From Chaetoderma sp. LZ-2023a (Eukaryota; Mollusca; Caudofoveata; Chaetodermatida; Chaetodermatidae), in the NCBI GenBank assembly GCA_034401795.1, contig CM067370.1, forward strand, positions 53,041,380 through 53,105,379: a DNA stretch of 64,000 nt, in the 5' to 3' direction. Below, one piece after another: positions 13,313 through 22,783 of the stretch. Within the stretch, counting starts at the first letter, position 1. Each line of letters opens with the position of its first letter. The notes under the pieces were generated by a model. That model was not told where the DNA came from. It searched no databases and worked only from the letters and a program-made list of their open reading frames with translations. The translations under genes and the position numbers were made by a program.

Positions 13313-13318
13313 GACATA
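13313..13318. repeat. Polinton target-site duplication, left
   Basis: GACATA directly precedes the AG that opens the left inverted repeat. The same six bases follow the CT of the right inverted repeat at 28857-28862. A 6-bp duplication is the length produced by Polinton integrases. Confidence 0.95.
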
Positions 13319-13770
13319 AGTAGTTAAGGGTGGGGCTGGTCGTTATTGTTCTTCCCAGCAGGGGGTCTTTGAGAACAATGGGTTTTTCAGGAGAACAAAA
13401 GAAAAGCTTGCGGAATGGAATGTTGAGAACAATGGCGTCCAGCGGTACACGCATTCTAGAGAACAATGACGTCTATAACGCCACGTTTTTCTCGATAACA
13501 ATGGCATCCAGCTGCACATGTAGATTCACTCTGGAATGTTCTATTATTTTGAATTAGTTAACACTTAAAAGTTTAAAAGTTGTGTATTTTACGTTTAAAC
13601 GTAGTGGCGGCGCGCCCCCCCCCCCCCCCCTCCGTGGTTATCTACCGTGGTAGATAATGTAAAAATAATAGAGTTTGATGAGTGATAATAGTAGAGAGTA
13701 ATGTAAAATAATAGAGTATAAGAGGTGGTCCGATAATGGAGGTCGTAGGAGGATGAGGAGGAGGAGGAGT
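13319..13770 (+). repeat. Polinton left terminal inverted repeat
   Basis: About 450 bp matching the reverse complement of 28441-28856 with scattered substitutions and small indels. A run of 16 C (13615-13630) is much shorter in the right copy. The outer 190 bp hold spaced copies of GAGAACAATG (13371, 13425, 13459; variants at 13391 and 13494). An inner near-palindrome, TTATCTACC-gt-GGTAGATAA, lies at 13638-13657 and is conserved in both ends. These could be binding sites for the integrase or for replication proteins, which is inference. Confidence 0.93.
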
Positions 13771-13823
13771 TTGAGGATGAATGCAATGCCGGCCGGCCTT
13801 TGCCTGGCGCTGTTCTCCATGTG

Positions 13824-13831
13824 TATATAAG
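13824..13831 (+). promoter_or_regulatory. TATA box of the leftmost Polinton gene
   Basis: TATATAAG lies just inside the left inverted repeat, 127 bp before the ATG at 13958. That leaves room for a leader of about 100 bases. Confidence 0.55.
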
Positions 13832-13957
13832 TGCACCTGTCTAGTTCGATGTCGCTATTTGTGCTTTTCTAAAGAAACGTATAGAGATTTTAAGAGAATA
13901 ATTCTTAAAAAACATTTTATATTAACGAGTAGTAAATTGCGTTAAAGACATAACAAA

Positions 13958-15121
13958 ATGGCAGATAATTTAAGCCCCGATATTAAAGAATGTGAAGATG
14001 CTGTCAATGTGATTTTGCAGCAGATGCATGACGCCGATGCTGCAAGAATAAACGTGGATCTATCCAATTCGCCTGATGAAGATGTGGATCACCTTTTAAA
14101 TCTGGATTCCATGTTGTATGAACCCAACTTATCAATTCCGCACATAGCCGATGAACATAACGACGTAGCATTACGCGAAGTCATTCCTGAACTGTCTGAT
14201 TCCGATGCTGATTTTTTCAATCATTTGGACGATTTATACGATTATGATGTAATCATACCTGAGCAACCTGCTTCTATCGATGATCAAACCATACATACTA
14301 TAACTGAACAATCTATTCCTGATCTGAATACCGTACCATCATCATTTGTTAATTATCCTCATAACGTATGTGACGTAATTGATTCTAATTATTTGACCGA
14401 TGTACGTGATGGACACGATCTAAATTTAATTGACGTTGTGCCTTTCGCTAATGACCTATCTCAGGATTTAGCATGCCTTCCTAATGATTCCGACCAAACT
14501 TTATTTGATAACGTGCCAGTTCCTGTACGTATTGAGCCTACTGCTAATGGCATATCACAGGATTTAGCATGCCTTCCTAATGATTACGACCTAAATTTAT
14601 TTGATAACGCACCAGTTCCTGTACGTATTGAGTCTTCTACTAATGACATATCACCGGATTTATCATGCCTTCGTAACGATTCCGTCCTAAATTTATTTGA
14701 TGCAGCGCCAGTTCCAGACTGTATTGTGCCTTCAGCTAATGACATATCGCTGGATTTATCATGTCTTCCTAATGATACCGACCTAAATTTACATGATGAT
14801 GTGTCGGCCTGTATCGAGCCTATGGATAATGACTTATCTCTGCATATAGCATACCTTCCTAACGATTCCGCTTATCGCATCAATGATCCTACTCATAAAC
14901 CTCTTATTGACACGTGTGCAAATCATATGACAGATGAAATTAGTCTCATCGCTGATGAAATCAGTAGATGTATATCAGAAAATATAGTGCTTACAGATGA
15001 TCTACTTAATCGTTATTTGCAACACTATGAGCATGCACAAATCGGAGGGTCGGTAGTTGATTATACCGACTATATATCTATGGAGACTGTACGCAAATAC
15101 CGCAGTACTCGAAGGTACTGA
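13958..15121 (+). CDS. Acidic repeat protein, probably the N-terminal extension of the Polinton DNA polymerase
   Basis: The start is an ATG in good context (acaaaATGG). The 387-residue product is rich in Asp, Asn and Ser. From about residue 164 it contains five direct repeats, at 14447, 14543, 14639, 14735 and 14825, with period 96 bp (32 residues) and a shorter last unit. Each repeat holds a C-L-P-N-D block and a D-L-N-L-(I/F)-D-like block. The frame ends at TGA 15119-15121. Polymerase-side sequence continues in the next frame from about 15057 with no start codon of its own, so a frameshift inside one long polymerase gene is the simplest reading; a separate overlapping gene is the alternative. 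No enzymatic motif is visible. Confidence 0.6.
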   Translation: MADNLSPDIKECEDAVNVILQQMHDADAARINVDLSNSPDEDVDHLLNLDSMLYEPNLSIPHIADEHNDVALREVIPELSDSDADFFNHLDDLYDYDVIIPEQPASIDDQTIHTITEQSIPDLNTVPSSFVNYPHNVCDVIDSNYLTDVRDGHDLNLIDVVPFANDLSQDLACLPNDSDQTLFDNVPVPVRIEPTANGISQDLACLPNDYDLNLFDNAPVPVRIESSTNDISPDLSCLRNDSVLNLFDAAPVPDCIVPSANDISLDLSCLPNDTDLNLHDDVSACIEPMDNDLSLHIAYLPNDSAYRINDPTHKPLIDTCANHMTDEISLIADEISRCISENIVLTDDLLNRYLQHYEHAQIGGSVVDYTDYISMETVRKYRSTRRY

Positions 15122-18100
15122 ATATAATGTATCTTTTAAAAGTTATCCTATAGCCGATACACCACTTTCTCATTCCGTGTTCGTGGCAGGCATCTTTCAA
15201 TCTTTGCTCGATATGTATAGCGAATATAGTAATGTTCAGCCGAATGATCACGTGAGAATCGAGTTGATTCACCCATCTTTGGAAATGCTGATAGTGATGT
15301 ATTTTAGGCTATGGAATGAAATTACGCCTGACATAATTTTAGAATCAGTGGAAAAAGTCATTCAGTCAAATACTGATTGTAGGTTATCAGAGGGATTTGA
15401 ATTTCACGTTTTTCGTGTAGAGGACTACAACTCGGGTGGGCGAAATGATACTCTCCTAGGTGGGAGCGATTCTAGACATTTAAATTTATTAAATTTACAT
15501 TCATCCGATTTAGATGCGTACATGTGTATAAAAAAATGTATTATACCCGTATGCGTCGAATATCCATTCTGTTTCGCGGCAGGAATATTTTCAGGAATAA
15601 AATTTAATGAGAAAATGAACAAATTAATCTCTGAAAATGAATGGCGTAAGTTTAGACGTATTAAAACATATTTGACGCATATGGCGCATGAATATCATAC
15701 AGCTTGTAGTATTCCTGTACGCGAAATTAATAGTACTGATTGGAACAAATTTCAGGAACATTTTCGCAATCAATTTTCTATTCAAGTCTACTCAGAGTCA
15801 ACGCATGAACGCCTAATCGGTAGCACTTCCCCGAGTTTACTGCGAATAAATCTTATGCATTCAGAACGTGGTAATCATATATCCTTAATCACGTCTATGG
15901 CCGCATTTCTTATGGTACGTAATTACTGTACGCGGTGTAATGCGTCATACTCTAATGATCACTCATGCTCTGCGTGCTGTCATAGTTGTCAGACACCTTA
16001 TTCTGATAAAGGATCTTGCACTTCTACAGACGCTATGCATAAGATAATGTGTACTGATTGTCATCGCAAGTTTTATAACCATCAATGTATGTCGAACCAC
16101 CTCTCTAATGGGACCTGCAAAATGGTTAAGGCGTGCCCCCACTGTTTCAGTCGCATACGTGAAGATGATGATGAACACGTATGCGGTATGACAAAATGTC
16201 ACGCGTGTAAAGAAAAGTATGTTATTACTGAAAATCATACGTGTTATCATAAAGTAATTGAAGAACCTATTATGTAATTATCCCATGCACGCTCTATGCG
16301 TACGAATGCCGACAATTGTAGTTACGAATGTTTTAAAAAATACATCATTTAAGATACAGAAACATATTTAGCGCCTATCGACAGTAGCAATACTAATATT
16401 CCAGCCGAGCATAAAGTCAATGTCGTGGTTGCCAACATATGTTGTGATGCGTGCCTCGAGCAACCGCTCGAAGACGATTGCTCTACATGTCATCGAGGTA
16501 CGAATTATGGATATGTTCGCTTTCACGGGTTAGACGCGGTGGATCAGTTCATTAGCTGGCTGACACGTGTTAAGGCTGCGCATGTCGGTAAAGAAATCGA
16601 TAGAAAATATGTTTTCTCTGACTACTTGGTGATCGCACACATCGCTCGTACCTATGATTCTCTTTTACTCCTTCAATGCATTTGCAAAACCACTAATACA
16701 CATCTTAAACCTTCAAATATTATCATGCGTGGTCGTTCAGTTCTCTCATTTGACGTAGGTACTATTCGGTTTATTGATTCCATTAACTTTTTTCCACTTT
16801 CATTACGTAAGGTGGGCGATGCTTTTAATCTTTCTGTTCGAAAGGGGACATTTCCCCCATCAGCTCAACACGCCTCAATATTGGGGTACGGTAATACCAT
16901 TTCCCGAGAGGGAGATATTCTGTTCACAAAATATGAATGCGAATGAATTAATCGAATTTGATCGATGGTACAACTACCAGATATCTAGACACGAGCGCTA
17001 CGATGTCGATAAAAATCTCATCGAATATTGTAATGATGACGTAACCGTCTTATGTTTAGCTATGTCTAGATTTAAGACTTTATTTTCTGAATCGACGGAT
17101 GGTCAAAACCCATTTGTAACAGGGATAGCACTAGCAGGAGCATGTAATGTGGCCTATCGCGCTTTATGGCTTCGACCTGAGAGCGTACAGAATATACCTG
17201 ATTTCTCACTAAGAGCTAAACGTGCTTATAGTGTTTTGCGTGTAGAATGGATGGAATGGGTCAGTCAATGTGAGGGTCACCAAATCGCGCATGCGCTAAA
17301 TGGCGGTGAACAGAAAATATGCAGACATTATGTGGATGGAATTGATGTATCTGAAAATATTCTTTACGAGTTCTTAGGTTGTAAATTCCACGGACACGAG
17401 TCTGCTTGTTGCGGTGATAAGCGTGATACGACATATACACCATATGGCGATCAGACATATGAAGAAGCATATTCCGCGCTTCAATGTCGCATTTCTTTAT
17501 TTGAATCGCGTGGATATACGGTGAGAATTATGTGGGAATGCGACTTTAAGAAACAAGTCACTGTTTCCTCCGTGCTGAATGATTTTATCACCGAATTGGA
17601 CTTAGCACACCCAATATCACCACGTGATGTGCTATTCGGTGGCCGTACATCCGCGATCCATTTATTTATGGAAGCGGATGAGCATACCACACTCGAATAT
17701 TTAGACTGCGTTTCCATGTATCCTTCAGTGATTAAACAATGTAATTTTCCAGAAGGGTCATATATGGTTCTAAGAGGCGATGACTTGAGTGATAAGACGG
17801 TGCATGACTTCTTTGGTCTTATTAAATGCAAAGTCCTTCCACGTCGTGATTTATACTTTCCCGTGCTACCTGCTCGAATAAATTCGCGCCTCATGTTTGT
17901 ACTATGCGACAAATGTGCAAAAAATGAACAATCTTCTGTATGCGAACAAACGGAAGAACAGCGCAGTTTATCCGGAACATGGACCACTCGAGAGTTACAG
18001 CTATATGAGCCGCATGGCGACGATGGGTTATTTTCAGAATACATTAACCGTTTTCTGAAAATTAAACAGGAAAGTAGTGGTTATCCTGATTGTGTCGGTA

Positions 18101-18963
18101 GTGAGAGTGAAAAGGCTAATTACATGGCTGACTATTATAAACATGAAGGAATACAGCTCGACCCTGCCAAAATATTGTATAACCCGGGTTTGCGCTTTGT
18201 CGCTAAATCCTGTTTGAATATTTTGTGGGGACGATTTTCTCTTCGTGATCATAAAAAGAATAGCATGATATCAACACGTAAAGGTCTACTCTCCCTTCTG
18301 AATGATAAAAATAAAACTGTAGGCTCCATTTCATTCCTGAACGATAGTCTTCTAATGGCCTCCTATTCGGTCAATGATGAGTATGTTCAGTCACCATTAA
18401 ATACCAACTGTATTCTTGCATCTTTCGTGACAGCCTATGGCTGAATAAAACTGTACGAAGTCTTGTCCTTACTCGGACGCCACATAGCCTATCACGATAC
18501 GGATTCGGATTCGGTGGTATTTAGTACACGTGAAGGTGAGCCGACCATTCAAGATCGAAGTGGGTATCCAGGTTCTTGGACAAGTGAAATCCCCTCCGAT
18601 TCCAAATTAACAAGTTTTTGCGCACTCGGTCCAAAAAACTATAGTTATGAAACGAAGCGTCGAGGCGATCCATCGATCGTTAAACAGGTGACAAAGGTTA
18701 TAGGTTTAACGCTCAGTACCCAACAATCAAAACAAGTTAATTTTGATACAATGAAAAAATTCATTGATCAAATTATAAACGATGGTGGAATAACGGATAG
18801 TAATAGCGTACTATTAAGCTATCCATCAAAGATCACGCACACCGATCATTTTAGAATTCTTTCAGTAAATATCAGTAAGATTTTCAGACCCGTCTTTAAA
18901 AAACGTATTTTGAAACTGGGAGATTTATCATCAGTACCATACGGTTACACTAGCGTAATATAA
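15057..18963 (+). pseudogene. Protein-primed family B DNA polymerase (pPolB), broken
   Basis: This is the element's replicase. A Cys/His-rich region with several C-x2-C pairs (about 15920-16260) precedes the 3'-5' exonuclease, whose first motif D-T-E-T is at 16353. Polymerase motif A, L-D-C-V-S-M-Y-P, is at about 17701-17727. A motif B-like K-S-C-L-N-I-L-W-G is near 18205-18230, and motif C, H-D-T-D-S, near 18490-18505. The C-terminal region, with G-P-K-N-Y, runs to TAA 18961-18963. Breaks: TAA at 16275-16277, TAA at 16350-16352 directly before the exonuclease Asp, a frameshift near 16900, and TGA at 18442-18444 just before motif C. No functional enzyme can be made. Such polymerases start synthesis on a terminal protein and copy the linear element. 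Confidence 0.93.
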
Positions 18964-18967
18964 ATAG
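18959..18967 (+). promoter_or_regulatory. TATA box overlapping the pPolB stop codon
   Basis: TATAAATAG overlaps the polymerase terminator TAA. About 20-25 bp downstream lies TTCAGTCAGT, an initiator-like word, and the next ATG is at 19002. The compact spacing argues for an independently transcribed small gene. Confidence 0.55.
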
Positions 18968-19001
18968 CAACAGTGCACTTTTTTCAGTCAGTACATAAAC
19001 A

Positions 19002-19280
19002 ATGTCGGTGTCATCCATGTCCGCTGAAGCCGCACTAGCTGCTCACGCTATGATATCAAATATTGCTAGTCTGTGTAATGCTGATAAGGATAAGATGTGT
19101 ACGTTGATTATGAGGAGCATGCGGTTCGCTTTAAGAGATGACAAAATTAATGCCGGAAGAATTATACTCATGTCTGAAATTAGCAAGGGTTTATTAACCG
19201 AATATGGTATAGACATAGTGCATTGGGTTCGCGTATTATTGCTGCGAAGCTTCATTAATCGATGTCTTTCTCATTCATAG
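19002..19280 (+). CDS. Small Polinton ORF, 92 residues, unknown
   Basis: An intact ORF beginning acaATGTCG, 43 bp after a TATA box. The product is Ala- and Ser-rich at its start and predicted mainly helical. It has two Cys in the middle and a basic, Leu-rich C-terminal third. No motif is recognised. Its placement directly behind the polymerase and its own TATA box make it likely to be real. It is one of the few unbroken frames of the element. Confidence 0.55.
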   Translation: MSVSSMSAEAALAAHAMISNIASLCNADKDKMCTLIMRSMRFALRDDKINAGRIILMSEISKGLLTEYGIDIVHWVRVLLLRSFINRCLSHS

Positions 19281-19358
19281 CTTAGCTTAGTTATCGTACG
19301 CATTACAAGCCTTATATTACCGCAAAAATATTATGACTGAAAGTTGTTGTCATACGCC

Positions 19359-19685
19359 ATGAACTTACAGTCAGATAGTTTCAAAATATTTTGTGCATCC
19401 AGCGATAATATGCGTCGACTTTGGTGTATCAAGTCTCTCAGCCGTGTAATGGTTAAAAGTTGGTCGTGCGCGTTATTGCTCATAAAGTGTGCGACGGTAG
19501 AAGACGGTGTCTTGTCCCGCGTAAATATGTACATTATTGATGGAACAAATGCGCTCCATAAATTCAAATTAAGTGCGTCTATGTACGTCATTGTAATGCA
19601 CGTGCTCCTCTGTACGCCATTGTATGCATGGTATTTACGCCAGATGTCATTCAATCCATGTGCGGCTGGACGTTATTGTTACTAA
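19359..19685 (+). CDS. Possible small Polinton ORF, unknown
   Basis: 108 codons from ATG 19359 to TAA 19683-19685. It is Cys-rich, with a hydrophobic stretch near the C-terminus. An overlapping 107-codon frame exists on the - strand (19331-19654), so coding strand and reality are both uncertain. The gene order (all others +) favours the + frame. No domain is recognised. Confidence 0.3.
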   Translation: MNLQSDSFKIFCASSDNMRRLWCIKSLSRVMVKSWSCALLLIKCATVEDGVLSRVNMYIIDGTNALHKFKLSASMYVIVMHVLLCTPLYAWYLRQMSFNPCAAGRYCY

Positions 19686-19688
19686 TGA

Positions 19689-19697
19689 TATATAAAT
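19689..19697 (+). promoter_or_regulatory. TATA box before the PC4-like gene
   Basis: TATATAAAT lies 45 bp upstream of the ATG at 19734. The spacing repeats that seen for the 19002 ORF. Confidence 0.5.
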
Positions 19698-19733
19698 GCA
19701 ACAGTTTCACGCTATGATTATTCGTTCTCCACG

Positions 19734-20253
19734 ATGTAGTCTGATCCTTGCTTTAAATATTTAAATCACTCTGCGTTTTGGTGTGATCTTGGCAATTCGC
19801 GTAAAGCGCGAACAATACGTTTTGGCGAAAAGTGGTGTATCGATCTATGGCGGTTTCATGCTGACGGTTATCCCACTAAACGCGGTTTATATCTCAGCGT
19901 AGCAGCGTTTAATCAGCTGTTACAGATCATACCCAATCTTGAAGACGCTGTAAAACGTGCGCACAAAAAAGAAGGCGTACTATTTACATATTCTTTGGAC
20001 AATTCTGTTCGTATTTCTATCTGTGACGAATTTCCGTGTATTGACATACCACTATTTTTTCTGCTCTGACGCAGAACCACGTGCTACACGTTGCGGATTA
20101 TACCTGCAAGAGTGGGAATTATTGAAACAGAACGCGAGTAATTTGCTGGCAGCATTACCGAACTTTTACGTGCCACCCAACGTGAGCGGTGACGTGTTGT
20201 TTAGCATGATGCCTCAGTGCTTTTACGGTGTGAAAAAGCGAGAACATGAATAA
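19734..20253 (+). pseudogene. Protein with two PC4/SUB1-like single-strand DNA-binding domains, broken
   Basis: Frame 1 (19734-20069) contains F-W-C-D-L-G-N-S-R-K, then C-I-D-L-W-R-F-H, then P-T-K-R-G-L-Y-L. This is the strand-strand-strand-helix pattern of the PC4/p15 coactivator fold with its signature P-(T/G)-K-(K/R)-G-(I/L) block. A second, weaker unit follows: S-V-R-I-S-I-C-D-E-F-P-C-I-D-I, and, in the next frame, C-G-L-Y-L-Q-E-W-E-L-L. Breaks are a TAG as second codon (19737-19739) and a one-base shift near 20045-20060. PC4-fold proteins bind single-stranded DNA and act in transcription or replication. A virus-like role in coating displaced strands during protein-primed replication is inference. 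I do not know this as a standard Polinton gene. Confidence 0.7.
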
Positions 20254-20265
20254 CATTCCAACCTA

Positions 20266-20614
20266 ATGTCTAATCACGATACGCTTACTACGGACGCTAT
20301 ATACCTCGATGAGGTTTTAAGCGATGACGAACTAAATCTCGTCGATGATGATACCGTCAAATTGTGTCACTATTGTAAAACTATGGGTCATCCACACCAT
20401 TATTGCCCTGTGTGAAAAGATACATTCGTTGATTGTGCGAGATTGTTACGGATGTCTAGTAAATCATCCGAGTCAACGTGAACATTCATGTTTAAGGATT
20501 GATGTTGACCTTAATCTAATTGACAATTTTGAACTGTATAATGAGGCAGCATTATTAGAAATGGACGAAGACGAATATTGCGCTCGACTAGCCAGCCATT
20601 ACTATATATGCTAA
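20266..20614 (+). pseudogene. Small acidic zinc-knuckle protein, frameshifted
   Basis: ATG 20266 opens an acidic stretch followed by C-H-Y-C-K-T-M-G-H-P-H-H-Y-C, an exact C-x2-C-x4-H-x4-C zinc knuckle, then TGA at 20413-20415. The adjoining frame continues with a second C-x2-C unit (D-C-Y-G-C-L, then H-P-S-Q and H-S-C) and an acidic tail to 20614. The two parts together look like one protein of about 115 residues with a frameshift near 20405. The acidic segments contain D-E-L-N-L-V-D and D-L-N-L-I-D, echoing the repeats of the polymerase N-terminal protein. A nucleic-acid-binding role is plausible. Confidence 0.6.
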
Positions 20615-20699
20615 CATTGTACTGATCTGTACCGTATGTGTATGATGGAATGGTATAGGTACATTGCGGATGTAATATATGAAAAACAAATGTTGGCGC

Positions 20700-21290
20700 C
20701 ATAACTGTGATTATTATTAATTTATTTAGTTTTATTTAAAATTAACCACGTGTTTTTAAGCATTAAAACACGAGGATAATTTTTAATAAAATCAAATACG
20801 TATTTTATTTTTTTAAATAACATAATTAATTGTTTTATTTTGTCAATCGTAGCTTTCGAAAACATGTTGTATTTGGTGTGTTTTTTCGTATCTTTGTAAC
20901 GATATGTATTATTGATGTCTGTATTAATAAAAAAAGTTTTAAAATCGGATTTCATTTGTGCATGTACTAGCACCTAGCTCTCTATCTCTTTATCTGTCGC
21001 TAGTGACTCACTATTCACTCCCCCGCCTCCTCCACACGCGTTGGTATGCCTGCTTTTCACTTGACAGAGGCACTTGACAGTGTGTGCCATAGCTATTCTT
21101 TAGAGAAGAATGGTCCAGGTGAATGAATGATAGAGTGAGCTGAATAGCGCATACTTAAATAAAACACCGCTAGATGGTTTTTGTTCAATTTCATGACAAA
21201 AAATTCACTGAATATTGTGTTTATTTTTGTAACTATTTAAAGATGTTATGGAATCGTCGCACAAGTATCTGATGTCATAATCATACACTT
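20700..21290. other. AT-rich intergenic segment in the Polinton
   Basis: No supported gene. There is strong A/T bias and a spurious-looking frame on the - strand at 20722-20973. It separates the replication-side genes from the packaging/virion genes. Confidence 0.5.
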
Positions 21291-21655
21291 AAATGTTTAT
21301 AGCATTTCTGCTCCATAGTGTGGCTCCATAGTGTGTATATGACGACAGAATTCTTAAACGTACATAGCATTTCTGCTACGGCACCAGTATCTGACGTCAC
21401 AATCATAGTATTTCTCCTAATTTTATGATACAATTTTTAAATGGACATAGCATTCCTCCTACATCTCGACTATCCGAGGTTGCAATCATAGTATTTCTCC
21501 TAATTTTACATCACAATTCTTAAATGGACACAGAATTTCTCCTGCATTACGAGTATCTGACGTTGCAATCGTAGCATTTCTCCTAATTTACGTGACATTC
21601 TTAAATGGACATAGCATTTCTCTTATGTCACGAGTATCCGATGTCACAATTCGTA
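21290..21655 (+). repeat. About 82-bp tandem repeat upstream of the ATPase
   Basis: Units align on AGCATTTCT-like cores at 21301, 21366, 21449, 21532 and 21613, with period 81-83 bp for the last four. Each contains TTCTTAAATGGACA and a GTATCTGA(C/T)GT(C/T) word. It sits in the only large gap between genes, immediately before the promoter of the ATPase/virion block. It may be an enhancer, a replication or packaging signal, or merely a minisatellite. Confidence 0.75.
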
Positions 21656-21753
21656 ATGTTCGCTAACCATCAAGCATTGATAAGGTATTCGTAGAAGAGT
21701 AACTATATATTACATCATAGTGACGGTTCACACGCATCCACGTACGCCTAAGG

Positions 21754-21764
21754 TATATATATAT
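21754..21764 (+). promoter_or_regulatory. TATA-type element before the ATPase gene
   Basis: TATATATATAT lies 54-64 bp before ATG 21818. The flanking sequence contains an inverted repeat (CATCCACGTACGCC / CATACGTGGACGC). Confidence 0.45.
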
Positions 21765-21817
21765 GCGCATGAGCGTATACCTTCTTAGTCATACGTGGAC
21801 GCACATGTGACGACGCT

Positions 21818-22457
21818 ATGGCATCAACGCTTGACTGTAATACAACATTACGGCACCCATTTACTATGATTGTCTGCGGGCCAATGCAGTGCGGTAAAAC
21901 TGAGATGATAAAAGCACTAATAAGAGATCCCTATGCCATTACTCCCCCTCCACAGAGGATTGTGTACTGCTATGGTGCGTGGCAAGATGGGTATAACGAT
22001 TTGGCAAAAGAAGTTGAATTTAAAGAGGGTGTGAATTTTGAACTAGACAGAAGTTGCAGAACATTGGTGGTGCTCGACGATTTGATGAATAAATGCGACG
22101 AGAATGTAGCTGACCTAGTCACAAAACGTTCACCATGAGAATTGTAGCGTAATATTTGTCGCACAAAATCTGTTTCACAAGTCTCACAATCAACGCGACT
22201 TATCGATTAACTGTCACTACATGATATTGTTTAAGAATCCCCGTGATGCATCATCCATTCGTTTTTTATCTAATCAGATGTACCCAGGCAATACAAAGTA
22301 TTTGATCAAATCATATAAGGACACTACATGCGAACCTCACTCATATCTACTCCTAGATTTGAAACAGACAATACCTGACAATATCAGACTCCGTTCATCT
22401 GTTCATCCGAAGGAGGGGTGCTACGTTTACACACCTAAGAAAAATGGCATCACGTAA
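21818..22457 (+). pseudogene. FtsK/HerA (A32)-type genome-packaging ATPase, one frameshift
   Basis: The first frame (106 codons) has Walker A G-P-M-Q-C-G-K-T at residues 21-28 and Walker B T-L-V-V-L-D-D-L with the acidic pair at 87-88. A frameshift near 22125-22130 moves the coding sequence to the next frame, where V-I-F-V-A-Q-N-L (sensor-like strand) and the C-terminal part continue to 22457. Total length is about 213 codons, typical of Polinton ATPases. The enzyme would drive DNA into capsids. The 3' end overlaps the next ORF by 14 bp, which suggests a compact virion operon-like layout. Confidence 0.9.
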
Positions 22458-22779
22458 AACGGAACGCCATTTACCTATGCTGCAATATTTGGCTAAAGTA
22501 AAGCCTTCAATCAGAAATGATGTAATCAAACAGTGTTCGAACGAATTGGTGGATGTACTATGCGAATCATGCCTAAGCGTATTACGTGGGAATGTTCATC
22601 TCACTAAAATACGATACAAAAAGCTGAGTAAATACAAAGCGAAAATGCGTACACTGACTAGTCGCGGTGTGCCATATGCATGTAAAAGAAAATTGCTACA
22701 AACAGGCAGATTTGTAGGTGCCTTATTACCAGCGGTGATCGGTACGCTAGTGCCATTAATTGGTAAACTGTTCACATGA
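22444..22779 (+). CDS. Small basic Polinton protein with hydrophobic C-terminus
   Basis: An intact 111-residue ORF. The N-terminal two thirds are basic and helical, with Cys at about 31, 39 and 42. The last 20 residues are hydrophobic (V-G-A-L-L-P-A-V-I-G-T-L-V-P-L), enough for a membrane-active or membrane-spanning helix. A gene of this shape regularly follows the ATPase in metazoan Polintons. By position and composition it may be a virion-internal or membrane-active protein, which is inference. It overlaps the ATPase end and nearly abuts the next ATG. Confidence 0.7.
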   Translation: MASRKTERHLPMLQYLAKVKPSIRNDVIKQCSNELVDVLCESCLSVLRGNVHLTKIRYKKLSKYKAKMRTLTSRGVPYACKRKLLQTGRFVGALLPAVIGTLVPLIGKLFT

Positions 22780-22783
22780 AAAG

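Noticed and set aside
19331..19654. 107-codon frame on the - strand inside the Polinton
   Set aside because: All supported genes of the element are on +, and it overlaps a + frame of equal length; no domain is seen.
20722..20973. 83-codon Lys/Ile-rich frame on - in the Polinton gap
   Set aside because: Composition mirrors the A/T bias of the DNA; no start context or motif.
21290..21655. CRISPR-like reading of the 82-bp repeats
   Set aside because: The repeats are contiguous minisatellite units without short conserved repeats and unique spacers, and the genome is eukaryotic.
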